DNA from: Neoarius graeffei
Lineage: Eukaryota; Chordata; Actinopteri; Siluriformes; Ariidae
DNA: 64,000 nt
Direction of reading: 5' to 3'
NCBI RefSeq assembly: GCF_027579695.1
Contig: NC_083596.1
Coordinates: 51,970,400 to 52,034,399 of the forward strand
The position numbers were made by a program, and so were the translations under genes. Shown here in pieces: positions 34,321-45,532 of the stretch (position 1 is the first letter of the stretch; the number at the start of each line of letters is the position of its first letter). Below the pieces are notes generated by a model, which worked only from the letters and a program-made list of their open reading frames with translations, was not told the origin of the DNA and ran no database searches.

Positions 34321-35438
34321 CTGAGTTGAAGAGAAAGCTGCTGAGATAAATATGAGATGATGTAAATATGAGATCAGTATACTCGATAGCAAAACCCACT
34401 TCATTCTGAGCATCATCAAAGTTTTAGGAATATTTCTTATTTTTAATCATTTTATTTTCTATAGTCTGGGAAAAAATAATTTTACTGAAATTAAAGAATG
34501 AAAGCAGACTGTACTGAGAAGAAATAGAAGAGAAATAAAGAAAATCCAGCAGTTGGTGTAAAATTCCCTTAAAGCCCTGATTACAGAAGAAACAGAGGAA
34601 GAGCGAGGTTAGTGAACGATCTGAAACTGGCACAAAGCGTCTGACAGGAAGTCTCAGTTCCCGTCAGTGGTCTGAGGAGGTCGGTGCCTTCACATTCAGG
34701 AGATTACTGACTTTTGCAGAACTTGCAAGAGACTTTTTTTTTTTAATTCCAGTTAAAATTGCATCACTTTTATCGAATGTAAATGGAATTAAATTCACCA
34801 GAATTATTCAAATATTTTTACAGAGTTGAACTTTAGTAAAATTTAAGGGCCAAAATCAAAAACAGAAGAAAAGACGAGGGCCATCTTCACATGAGGGTTT
34901 TCAGAAACACTACAGTAACACACAATAGCGTGACGATGAAGCGACACAAAGCATGAGAACTGCAGCACTTTCATCTTCTCACGCATACACACGTTTATTT
35001 CATTTATTTCATTTCATAGTTTTATACCTCACATATACCTTTTATACCTTGGATATTTATAGCACTGCATTATTAAAAAATCTAAGACAAAACAAAATAG
35101 AATTATATTTTTCTTTCGTTAAAGGTGTTAAACTTTGTCATGCAGAAAGAAACACAGTCCAACCCTGAACAGTGTCATCAGCTCTAACTTATTAACAATC
35201 TGACAAGATACAAATTATTTAAATCTTGCAATTAATATTTTAATAACCATCACATGATAGAGAAATAACAGAAATCTGTCTGATCAGAGGATTACAAATG
35301 CAGGAGATTATTGACTCAAAATAGCATCATAATTAACATCAATCTAAAAACAAAACAACAAATAAAAAACTAACCCGAATCCTATAAAGGAAATCAGAAG
35401 GGAGCATCGCTGTTTATGATCACATGACTTCCTGAGGG
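34321..35438. other. Intergenic; array-related block at about 34840-34985
   Basis: AT-rich. The block around 34840-34985 (CAGAAGAAAAGACGAGG, GAGGGTTTTCAGAAACACTA, CTGCAGCACTTTCATCTTCT) recurs at about 39900-40060, and in weaker form at 42530-42630. It is therefore part of the duplicated unit of the CALHM-like array. Confidence 0.55.
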
Positions 35439-36044
35439 TCAGTGCTGATTTTCCTCTCCCTGAGTCTCCCGTACAGCTTCATCTTGATGTGTTGTGCTGG
35501 GAATAAAACAGAGAAATACAGAAGAAAAACATGTTGTGTGTGTCAAGATGTATTGAACATGGAAACATGGAACTAACGTGGTGTCCTGGAGGAGGAACGT
35601 TTACAGATCCAATCGAATCAAACTGAAATCATTAATTTTAAAATCGGCTTTTCTCTTGAATTGACTCCTCGGGTTAAATACAGGTGAAATAAATAAATAT
35701 AAAAATGCAAATCAAGTTACTTACCAGTTTTGTGTCTCCTCCTTTCTGAGATTTTTACCTCTAACCATAGTTATGCACTTGCAGATGACAGTCAGAAGAA
35801 TGATGAGAGCCAAGATGGATAAAGCTATGATCTAAAATATAAACAAACCAGTGTAATGTACTGAATATCGCAGTGAGTGTACATGCAGACACTTTTGTTT
35901 TTATTTAATATATTATCAGTGCAGTGCATATCTGTCACCATCCTCATAGTTGAGGGTCAGCGATCCAGGAAACCATCAACTAGCTTCTATCAATTCTCTT
36001 GGGTGATTATAGCACACCAGAGGGATCCAAACCCTCATCTGGGG

Positions 36045-36210
36045 GCAGGTACACATTCACACCTGTGGGCAATTTAGAGTCGCCAGTTAACCTACTGGTA
36101 AGTGCATGTCTTTGGACTTTTGGACACGGGGAGAACATGCAAACTCCACACAGAAAGGCCCCCATCGGCCACTGCGCTCAAACCCAGAACCTGCTTGCTG
36201 TGAGGTGACA

Positions 36211-36212
<2 letters not shown>
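36045..36212 (-). mobile_element. Divergent V-SINE copy 3 (partial)
   Basis: Antisense V-SINE core (CACGGGGAGAACATGCAAAC, GCTGTGAGGTGACA) with more mismatches than the other copies. It lies in intron 1 of CALHM-like copy 2 and joins a CT/CA microsatellite. Confidence 0.8.
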
Positions 36213-36253
<41 letters not shown>

Positions 36254-36258
36254 ACACA

Positions 36259-36318
<60 letters not shown>
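36211..36318. repeat. (CT)n(CA)n compound microsatellite
   Basis: CT runs from 36211 to about 36277, then CA to 36316. ORFs on both strands here are repeat artefacts. Confidence 0.95.
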
Positions 36319-36321
<3 letters not shown>

Positions 36322-37378
36322 TTTCAACTTTATGAATAAAAGAGTATGTGTTCATAGCCATAAGCTCTGAAGTGTTGCCTGCTCACTGCCCTGTTTACCT
36401 CCACAGAGTCATTATTACACCTAGTGGTCAAACATGGGAACTTCAACAAGTGCTAATAGAAGTCCACTGGGGCAGGAATCACACTGCCCCATGCTGAGGG
36501 GGAGGAGCAGAGGACAGGAAAAGTAATGACGTGGTTGCCAGATTGGATGAGTTAGTAAACACTTCACAGTCTTCATTCATTTTGTTGAAACCTGGCAACC
36601 CTGGTTAGTGATAGTGGCTCTTCTGTGTTCTTCACTGGTGATGGAAATCCACCTGCTGTATGGAACAGAGCTGAACTCGGCTCAGACCGAGCTGCTGGAC
36701 TTTACGCTGGATGATTGTGTGTCGACTCTCAGCTTTCTATTACAGAGTCACTGTTGAAGTCACTGGGCTTTAGTCTGGAGCATAAATCATATGTGATAAA
36801 CTCTACACTTCATTACCTCACCCAGGACGGAGTCTACCAGGGGGCAAGGTATTGTTATTTGGGGGTTTCGTTGTTTGTTTGTTTATTTATGATGTTACAG
36901 GAAAATGACTGGACCAATCTTTATGAAACTTTCACAATAGATGGTCAATGGTCTCAGACAGAACCTCCAACACGTTGGGGGTCATCCAGCCAAGATCAAA
37001 GTTTTTTGTGACTACTGCTTCATATAGAGGCGCTAGCCACTATGTCATCATGCTGTAAGAATGTAAGTGTAACAATCATGCAGGATGGTGTGTTCTGATT
37101 GGCTGCAAAGAATCAGAACCATGTTTATTGGTCAAGTATGTTCACACACAAGGTCAAAATCAAGGTCAATGTCACCAAAAAGGTCAAAATTGTTTTTTTG
37201 AGATATTTCCCCTCATATTCATCATAAGTGCTACCGGACAAGGTTTGTTTTGCCTGGCAACACTTGTTTCATTTTAGTTTCAGTTTTGTCATTATTCATG
37301 CCATCCTGTGACACCAAAGCCTATGATCTACAGAGAGAGTTTAAGTTTAACTGAGGAACCAAAATTCACCAAGCAAAA
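36319..37378. other. Intron 1 of copy 2; TE-like, no gene
   Basis: Contains a 38-codon ORF at 36641-36757 (MEIHLLYG start) that I do not recognise. A block with AAGGTCAAAATCAAGGTCAA words (37150-37200) looks like decayed transposon. Confidence 0.45.
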
Positions 37379-37850
37379 TAAGTCAAGTCAAGTCAAGTTT
37401 ATTTGTATAGCGCTTTTAACAATAAACATTGTCGCAAAGCAGCTTTACAGAATTTGAATGACTTAAAACATGAGCTAATTTTATCCCTAATCTATCCCCA
37501 ATGATGAAGCCTGTGGCGACGGTGGCAAGGAAAAACTCCCTCAGACAACATAAGGAAGAAACCTCGAGAGAAACCAGACTCAAAAGGGAACCCATCCTCA
37601 TTTGGGCAACAACAGACAGCATGACTATAACATTAACAGTTTTAACATGAAGTCAGTTTCGTTGATGTTATAAACTCTTCACTGATGGAAACTTGAGTGC
37701 AAAACTGTTCATGACAACTGCAGTCCTAAAGTTAGCAAGTCAACTGTAGTCCTCAGCCATAAAAGCATTACTGTAAGAGTCCAGAGCGTCCTCCAGGTGT
37801 GACTTTCAACTGTCCTCATGGGGCCGTCCTCCACAGGAGTGATGCGGAGA
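37379..37850 (-). mobile_element. L2 3'-UTR fragment
   Basis: GTCAAGTCAAGTTTATTTG, GCGCTTTTAACAATAAACA and TCCTCATGGGGCCGTCC match the 3' UTR of the L2 at 49862-50170. It lies in intron 1 of CALHM-like copy 2. Confidence 0.85.
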
Positions 37851-37864
37851 ATTGTCTTTTTTTT

Positions 37865-38215
37865 TTACCTCTGCCAACGGTGTTGGAGGAGGATTATGTT
37901 TTAGCCTTTGTTTGTTTTTCCCAATGCAATTCAAAAAGAAGTGAATGGATTTTGATGAAATTTTGAGGAAAGGTTGTTCATGGGCAAAGGAACAGTTGAA
38001 TTGGTTTCGATGCAAATCTGGATATGTATTCAGATCCAGGATTTATTGTTTGTTCCCAACGTAACTCAAAAAGTAGCAAACGGGGTTTAATGAAATTTGG
38101 TGTACAGCTTTAGTATTATTCAAGATTCAAGTGATTTGATTTTGATGTTGATAATATGTGGCATGGCGAAGGTATGAACTCTACCCAGTGTCCTTCTACT
38201 TACTACAGAATTTTT
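37865..38215. mobile_element. MITE-like repeat with TACCTCTGCCAA end
   Basis: The left end TACCTCTGCCAA and right part GGCATGGCGAAGGTAT are roughly inverted. The interior GAATGGATTTTGATGAAATT is a familiar fish repeat text. No target duplication resolved. Confidence 0.45.
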
Positions 38216-38896
38216 TTGGTTCTACAAAATAAAACCTAAATATAGTACAGTTTCACTTTGTTAAATGGGAAGAAACCATTTAAAACAAATGTTCCCAGGA
38301 TAAAGTTGGGATCCACTGTGACCCTGACCAGGATTAAGTTCTTACTGAAGATGAAAGAATGAAGTCCATCTTTGCTGTGTATAATTCAGAACTCACCTGA
38401 GACCTGGAGATCCACTTCAGAGTTTTCTTCTGACTCTCAAGCATTGATGTTTCATTTCTAGTCGGCTTGCACCATTTTACACTCCCCAAAGTTGCATTTG
38501 TTGCATACACACCTTCCCAATCTGACAGGTCACAGGCCAGGTATCGGCCATCAAAAAAGAAGAGAAGCAGCCACATCACAGTGGTGAAAGTGGAGTACAG
38601 ACCTTTATACCAGGTGCATTTACAACACATATTTCCATCATTTCTCTCTGAGGACAGGGAAACAAAAAGTCAAAACAAAGCAACCTGTGCAAGGGACTGT
38701 GCCACAAAGAACAGATATTGATTTATTGTAGATACGATCACAAGGACAAACACATTCTTCCTCCAGAATCTTCTCTAAAGCAAAAAGAATGAGACCAAAG
38801 ATTGAGACATTTCCAACTGGTTTCTGCAAGAATTCAGTGAAACCTTTAGCACTGACCATGACGACAAGTCAAGATGCAAGGAACGGCTTCAATAAA

Positions 38897-39345
38897 GGCC
38901 CAGTCACACAGCCAAAACTTACGATTTACGCATGAATTGCGCATAAATTTCGAGTCGTGTGCGATTCATCAGTGCTGTGCGTAATTCATAAGTTTTTTTG
39001 ATGTGGAGCATCAGTAGTTGTCAGTGGATGTTCGACGAATCGGGTTTGTGCGCGATTCCAGGGTTTGAGCTGCTCAAAATTATTGATCACGCACAAGTAT
39101 GCGCGATTGTGCGCCGTTTAACGTAATTCGTGCGTCCTTTGCCGTAGTTCTGACGCGGACAATGCACGACATATGCGTGGACCATTAGTGGTTGATCGCA
39201 AGAAATTTACCGCTACCACGCACGTCGATGACTTTTCACTGATGAATAACGCACATATCACGCATGTCTCGCTGTAGTAACACGTACATTTCACTGATAT
39301 CCACTGACAATCACTGACAAAAAAGTATTAACGCATATAACACTT
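38897..39345. mobile_element. Insertion between copy 2 and its upstream block
   Basis: Starts GGCCCAGTCACACAGCC, a typical start of Harbinger-like fish elements, and is rich in CGCATG/GCGCGATT words. The expected inverted right end is missing, so it looks 3'-truncated. It splits the copy-2 coding region from its conserved GAGGAGACA upstream block at about 39356. Confidence 0.55.
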
Positions 39346-39505
39346 ACATTTTGAAGAGGAGGAGACACAAACATCACAAACCTGCTTCTTTTGTTTTGAT
39401 GTTTTGTTGAATTAGTTCTGCAGCCAGACATCTTTAAACCACCTCCAGTTCTTCAGTGTGAAAACTTCAAATCTCAAAGATTTTTATCATTCATCATAAT
39501 GTTCA

Positions 39506-39870
39506 GGGCGGCACGGTGGTGTAGTGGTTAGCCCTGTCGCCTCACAGCAAGAAGGTCCTGGGTTCAAGCCCCGGGGCCGGTGAGGGCCTTTCTGTGTGGA
39601 GTTTGCATGTTCTCCCCGTGTCCGCGTGGGTTTCCTCCGGGTGCTCCGGTTTCCCCCACAGTCCAAAGACATGCAGGTTAGGTTAACTGGTGACTCTAAA
39701 TTGAGCGTAGGTGTGAATGGTTGTCTGTGTCTATGTGTCAGCCCTGTGATGACCTGGCGACTTGTCCAGGGTGTACCCCGCCTTTCGCCCATAGTCAGCT
39801 GGGATAGGATCCAGCTTGCCTGCGACCCTGTAGAAGGATAAAGCGGCTAGAGATAATGAGATGAGATGAG
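39506..39870 (+). mobile_element. V-SINE copy 4
   Basis: Full-length with exact 13-bp target duplication ATCATAATGTTCA (39493-39505, 39871-39883). Confidence 0.95.
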
Positions 39871-39883
39871 ATCATAATGTTCA

Positions 39884-41257
39884 AAATGGTCTTCCAGATT
39901 TTAATTTTACTGAAGAGCCGAAATCAAAGACAGAAGAAAAGAAGAAGTGCATCGTCACGTGAGGGTTTTGAGAAACACTACAATAACACATGATAGTGTG
40001 GCGATGGAGCGACACAAAAGCCAGGAAACTGCAGCACTTTCATCTTCTCATGCTCGCTTACACACTGTAACGCTTACACTTCAGAGATCACTGACCACAA
40101 ACTGAAACATTCACACTTTATCTGAATGATGGCATCCAGACTCTGAAAGAAATTTCATCATTTTAGAGCCAGTAAGCTGTTGGAACTTGCACAGAATTAC
40201 ACTACCCATCAGCCCTAGCATGTCACATGACCACTGATCACTCACCTGTTTCTGTTGTACCCAATGCTGCCCTCGAGGGGAAGCTGTAATTCCCCACCTT
40301 TAACAGGTAAAATCCACAGAAACGCCTCCTCAGCGCCTCATCCTGGGGTCGTCTTCTCCTCTACCAGTTCCTTCCGCATTTACTGAGTCACATCAAACCA
40401 ACATGGCCGCTCACACTGGGACCAGTACTGGCTTCAGATACAGTACTCTGTTAAATCTAGAACCCCAAGCGTACTAATCACAGTTCTGAGAAGCTAATCA
40501 TGAACATTCGAGTGAGTAACGTTAGCCAGCTAGCGTGTTGCTAACACTTTTTGCTGTGGTCTTCAGTTGTTGCTGTGCTGCGATTTCAGTCCAGAACGTT
40601 GCCTGAATGTTGACTGGTTCACTGCAGTAGAACAGAACCAGCAGCCACTCAGACTGGGAAAGGGCAGGTAAAACAGATGTTTATGAGTTTACGTGCTCTG
40701 ACAGAGTGAACACACACTTTCAGTTTTTGGTTTCATTTTGTTTGTTTCTTTTGTGTTTCCTTTAATATTTTCACCTGCAGTGCATCCAGCTCCTTTTCCT
40801 GACATTTAAGTTTAAAAAAAATCACAATTTAACAAAGCTAACAAAATAAATAGGCGTCAATCATGTTCATGAATTTTATTTTGTATTTTTAAAATAGAGT
40901 CAAGAAGGAACTTACAGAAGGTTTGTCTCAGACTGCTTAAGAAGAAAAAAATTAAAATAAAATCAGACGATAACAGCATGTAAAAACTAATTACAGAACA
41001 AACACCAATCTCATTTATCTAAATTTGGACACTACAGTACTGAGCAGTCGAGGGTTAATGCTCTTCATGGCAGTCCTGGGATTTGAACTCTCAACCATCT
41101 GATCACTGAGTCACTACTGATTCTCCATCATTACAGATGATCCTGTAAAATCAGAGACAACAAAAAAGTTGAATCCTACAGGAAGAACATTTACATTTTC
41201 CTATAAATATGGGTTAATGTGGGTTATATATCATTGGTTTATTAACCTGGTCACATT
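39884..41257. other. Intergenic between CALHM-like copies 2 and 3
   Basis: 39900-40060 repeats the 34840-34985 block. 40830-40940 resembles 43990-44100, and 41030-41130 resembles 45540-45640 (GATTTGAACTCTCAACCATC shared). No ORF of note; a short stretch with ATGGCCGCTCACACTGGG near 40410 is not supported as a gene. Confidence 0.55.
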
Positions 41258-42162
41258 TCATAACTTTGCACTGTTGTTCCGGTTGCTCTGAGCCACATCA
41301 CTGTCCAGACATTCACGATTATGACAAGCACTGCAGCAGGGACAACAATTACTGCAGCAGGGACAACAAGCACTGCAGCAGGGACAACAGTATAAGAATC
41401 CGAGAATGATGGTGATGATGAACATTATTCCAAAACCTGTAAACTGAAAGAAAAATAATGAAATAAGTAAAGTAGAAACATAGCCTTTGCTGTGTGTAGT
41501 TCAGAACTCACCTGAGATATGCTGATCATCCTCAGTGTCTCCTGCTTCCTCTGAAACACCTCCGTTTCATTTCCAGTCGGTTTGCACCACTTTAAAGCAC
41601 CAGTTTCAGTGTATTTACCTCCCCAGTAAGAACAGGCACAGGACACGTATTGGCCATCAACAAAGAAGAAAAACAGCCAGGTGATGGCTATGAAAGAAGA
41701 GAAGAGATATTTCTCCCTTGTGGAGTTTCTCTTCGTTCCTTTATCCCCCGACATTGGGGATGTGTCAGCAGAGCAGGGCGCTTTATTTCTGGGGACGTCA
41801 TCCGTCTCTATGGGTCCGACAGCTGAGGAGAGTGCTTCACTTTCAGGAATGTCATCCCTTCTTCTGTTCTCCATCTTTGGGGATGTCTGAGTGGAGCAGG
41901 ATACTTTTCTTTTGGACTTGTCCTCCATCCCTCCATTTTGTGTCTTTGAGGAGAAGTCCACAAATTTCAAAGTAAAAAACAAGAAAAAAAAGAAAGGCAC
42001 TATGGCATAACAAGCACATTTCAATTCATTAAAGACAGGTTGGCAAGGGCAAACAAAATCAGTGTCCATCACTTTCTCCAAAATAGCAAGACACAGAGTG
42101 TAGACCGCCACATCTCCAGCACTCATGTTCGGAAAAACAACATCCATGGTCGCTTTATCCAT
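41258..42162 (-). CDS. CALHM-like channel protein, copy 3, Cys-rich tail
   Basis: Exon 1 is 42162-41512 (217 codons, donor CAG|GTGAGT). Exon 2 is 41443-41258 (61 codons plus TGA) after a TTTCTTTCAG acceptor. The intron is only 68 bases. Protein is 278 residues: TM1, CPC at 38-40, TM2 (about 51-69), a long polar inner loop (71-150), TM3 ending in DGQYVSCAC, loop-2 C193 and N198-E-T, TM4 beginning FTGFGIMFIITII. The inner loop holds three related units of about 20 residues (Ser/Thr/Pro rich), absent in copy 1. The tail after TM4 carries three CCPCC units in a row. Classical CALHMs have a much longer C-terminus. Such juxtamembrane cysteines could be lipidated, but that is inference. Confidence 0.85.
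41323..41389 (-). repeat. 21-bp coding repeat (CCPCCSA/N x3)
   Basis: Three near-identical 21-bp units encode CCPCCSA, CCPCCSN, CCPCCSA. Differences are few, so the expansion is recent. Confidence 0.9.
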
Positions 42163-42259
42163 GACGAAGTCAAAGATACACAGACTGTATGGAGAGAAGA
42201 CGTCCTTCTTCTCATTCTTCTTCTTCTTCTTGTCCAGACATTAGATCCTCAAAAGTCTC

Positions 42260-42324
42260 TTATCGCTGCTCTGTCTCTCGTATACACTGCTGTGTGACGT
42301 TCATCTCCTCCCCATTGATACATG
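42260..42324 (-). promoter_or_regulatory. Proximal promoter block of copy 3
   Basis: Minus strand has TGTATCAAT in place of the copy-1 TATA box, then GGGGAGGAG, CACACAGCAG and GCAGCGATAA in the same order as at 6356-6412. Confidence 0.5.
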
Positions 42325-43018
42325 TGAGGTTGGTACAAAGAAATGTCAAGTAAAGGAGGAAGAGGGAAAAATGACAAACATGTTTCCTTTGTCTTGAAAC
42401 TACAGCATTTATTTCACCCAAAAAATCCTTTAAACCACATTCAGTTCTTCAGTACAAATTCATCGCAATGCTCAAAACGTCACTTTATTGAATTTTAACA
42501 TTTAAAATAAAAAATAAAAAACTAGAAACCCGTCCTCACGTGAGGACTTTAAGAAATAAGCTATAAACGATCGCGTGACAAAACCACACTGGAAACCAAA
42601 CTGCAGCACTTCATCTTCACTCTGTCTCTCACACACAGATTACCGACCACAAACTGAAACTTTCACACATTTATTTCATCCAATTGTTTTAGATCCATTT
42701 TTTCACATCTATATGGTATAAATATGAACAATAATCTATTTTTTGTATAAGTTGGTGTTTTATATTTATCACAGTCAGTAAAGAAAACAAGACAATTTCA
42801 TTTTTATTGAGTTAAAAAAAACACTTCAAGCGATCAGCATGTAATCAGATTTAAACTTTAAACCGATTTTTTAAATGTGATGTATTTCATTTCTGAAACA
42901 CAAACACACACATGAAACAAACTCCATCTGAAAACGTCCAGTTTTACCTCAGCAGTGATTATTACGAGCTTTTGTTCTCTTACTGCAGATATTTATTTTC
43001 ATCCAAAACACACCCATG
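42325..43018. other. Intergenic within the array
   Basis: CCTTTAAACCACATTCAGTTC (about 42430) recurs at 39430 and 48840; AACTGCAGCACTTCATCTTC (about 42600) recurs at 34960 and 40030. No gene seen. Confidence 0.5.
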
Positions 43019-43398
43019 TGGGCGGCATGGTGGTGTAGTGGTTAGCGCTGTCGCCTCACAGCAAGAAGGTCCTGGGTTTGAGCCCCGTGGCCGGCGAGGG
43101 CCTTTCTGTGTGGAGTTTGCATGTTCTCCCCGTGTCCACGTGGGTTTCCTCCGGGTGCTCCGGTTTCCCCCACAGTCCAAAGACATGCAGGTTAGGTTAA
43201 CTGGTGACTCTAAATTGAGCGTAGGTGTGAATGTGAGTGTGAATGGTTGTCTGTGTCTATGTGTCAGCCCTGTGATGACCTGGCGACTTGTCCAGGGTGA
43301 ACCCCGCCTTTCGCCCGTAGTCAGCTGGGATAGGATCCAGCTCGCCTGTGACCCTGTAGAACAGGATAAAGCAGCTACAGATAATGAGATGAGATGAG
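43019..43398 (+). mobile_element. V-SINE copy 5
   Basis: Full-length, with 11-bp duplication ACACACCCATG at 43008-43018 and 43399-43409. Confidence 0.95.
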
Positions 43399-43409
43399 AC
43401 ACACCCATG

Positions 43410-44299
43410 AACCAATGACTAATGATAAGATGTAGAAACTCTCCAAACGAGTGACACACCCTATGATGTCATCACGGTTCACACTGGGAAAACCAGCTAT
43501 CTTTTGGTTCCAGCTGGGAACCAAATTTTCAGCTTCTAAACTCATTTATTTTCAATCAGAATTCCTAAACCGGTTCACAATCTGGTGCATGAACCAGAAT
43601 AGAACCCATTCCCTGGTGGTGGAAAAGGGGTGTGGCTGTCACAAAGCACTGACACTGGAGACTCCTTCCATAAACATTACAGAAAATTTAATCAGATCAC
43701 CAATAACACTTCTGACCTTCTGAGGGTGGAGGGAAATGGATCTTCATGAAATGGAGAAATGAAAGCAGGCTGATGTTCATCTGACAGATGGTTTGGAAAG
43801 TTGGATTCTGTTGCAGGCATCTGCAGCGTTCTCGAGATGGTTCTGTCACAGTGGGTAATTCATCACTTCTACAGAGTAATGTTATATGACTCTCTCATGA
43901 AAGGATGTGAACATTTTGGTTGTTTGAAGTTTTGGTGTCCAAAACTTTCAAGCACAAATCTTAATTTGGCTTCTTTATTTAATTACAATTTAACAAATCT
44001 AACAAACTGAAGAGAGATTAATTCATGAAATCCAGCATTTTTTATTCATTTTATTTTTAATGTACTGTAAATAAGGAAATGACAGGAAGTTTGTTTCAGA
44101 CAAATTTATAACACAAAGTTAAGTTAAAATATATATTCAGTCAATCACAAAAAAATCACCAGTTAATACAGTCGCAGGTCAAAACTAATCATTTCACAAA
44201 TGTTTATCTGAAGTAAAAACATTACGCTTTTAACAATTATTTAGTTTAAACACAATTTTACAAATTTAATTTAAAGAATGTATAAACTCATTTCTCTAA
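43410..44299. other. Intergenic within the array
   Basis: No supported ORF. 43980-44100 resembles 40830-40940, marking the duplicated unit that carries copy 4. Confidence 0.5.
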
Positions 44300-45532
44300 G
44301 GGGGTCATTTCACCGAGAAATCTTCCCGGAAGACCGAGCTGTGATCTCAGAGCGTGGCTTGGTCGCCGCAGGTCGTACGCAGTCGACGGTTGACCAAGGG
44401 TTGGTCACGCCTTGGTCTTCCGTGGTTGCACGTGGTCGAGGAATGGTCTCCCCAACAAAGAGATCATAGCTCAGTTTTTTGACATGTCAAAAAACTGAGC
44501 CTCGACCTAAAAGTCGCACAGAGAGCGTCGAAAGAGCGAACAAGGTCGAGAAAAGGATGTATTGGTTGAGAGATAATCAAGGCTAGAATGGGGATGAGCG
44601 ATGCTCAGTCTTCTCGAGCGAGAACTGATTGCGCGCATGGTTGTGCTGCTCGGCGCGTCCTCAACACTCACTCGATCCGTGCGATCTAGCTTCACTCTTT
44701 TGCGATCAAGCCTCGCTCCACGCAAACTGTCCCAGACCTTCCCTAGACCCGTACGCTCCCTATTCTTCCCACAATTGGATTCTAAAGAGGATTAAGGTGT
44801 GACCTACTTCAACCAATAAAGATCGACCATCGCTTAAGTTGCAACCTATCTTCGCCTAATCCGATTAAGCTACACCTACTGAACATCATATAAATAGGGC
44901 ACAATAGCATGATGCAGAGTGATTGGGTCCATGTTGTCCCTTCGGAGGCTGATCAAAAACTGATGGTCAGCCACTGATCACCGGGCCTTTTTATATGGTC
45001 GCAGTAGGTCGCACGCAAATCCAGGCGACCGTGACAAATTTGCGCGTAGCTCAGGCAAGAATCTGTCTAGAAAAGATCAAGAATTGAGCGTACAGAGCAA
45101 GGCTAGAACGTTTATATCGCAGGCTAAATCGTATTGATCGAGGGTACGTTGCAACTCGTACGTAGCTAGATAGGCCAAGATTGAGCCTTGATCGGCCGAG
45201 GTTGCGCACTTGTGAGGATAGATCGCCAAGAGATCGACGCTGTGTCGCAGATTGGTCGAACAGAACGAGCCTTGGTCGTGTTAAGATCGCATCAGATCGA
45301 GTGGATAAACGCAAGTAGAGCATATGTAAAGCGTTTACAGAGCGTATAGGACGCAGGTAGAGCGTACACATCGAAGGTCGAACAAGATAACATCGAACAT
45401 AGAGTGTACACAGAAAATAATGGGTTTAGGTCGCATGGATTTTGCCCGTGACTACAGGAAAACATAGCTGCGATCATAGTCGCGCGTGGTTGCATGCGAT
45501 TTTTCCAGATCGTACTTGGTGAAATGAGGGGC
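44300..45532. mobile_element. 1.23-kb Harbinger-type non-autonomous element
   Basis: Inverted ends around TCATTTCACC (left 44305, right 45517-45526) with a 3-bp TAA duplication at 44297-44299 and 45533-45535. The paralogous segment near 41015 (TTATCTAAATTTGG) is an empty site with one TAA. The interior is dense in GGTCG, GATCGA and CGCAGG words and has no convincing ORF. Confidence 0.8.

Larger units (their letters stand above)
35439..38859 (-). pseudogene. CALHM-like copy 2 (3 exons, one frameshift)
   Basis: Exon 1 is 38859-38397, exon 2 (TM4) 35831-35725, exon 3 35496-35439. The first donor is CAG|GTGAGT, the acceptors are TTTTAG and TTCCCAG, and the second donor is CTG|GTAAGT with phase 2 joining. 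CPC is at residues 38-40. Exon 1 shifts by one base in a T5 run (plus strand A5 at 38664-38668); past it the other frame gives FVSLSSERN and then DGRYLACDLSDW, KWCKPTRNET and WISRSQ. TM4 reads IIALSILALIILLTVICKC. Intron 1 is about 2.6 kb and full of repeats. This is either a young pseudogene or an assembly indel, since everything else is conserved. An extra third exon distinguishes it from copies 1 and 3. Confidence 0.75.

Noticed and set aside
36106..36361. ORFs on both strands over the CT/CA run
   Set aside because: Low-complexity microsatellite translation.
36641..36757. 38-codon ORF in the large intron of CALHM-like copy 2
   Set aside because: Reads cleanly but is short, unrecognised and without conservation evidence.
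38640..38690. A possible 37-base intron in CALHM-like copy 2 exon 1 (pyrimidine tract and CCTCAG)
   Set aside because: Too short for a vertebrate intron, and the alternative frame across the site aligns with copies 1 and 3, so a one-base frameshift explains it better.
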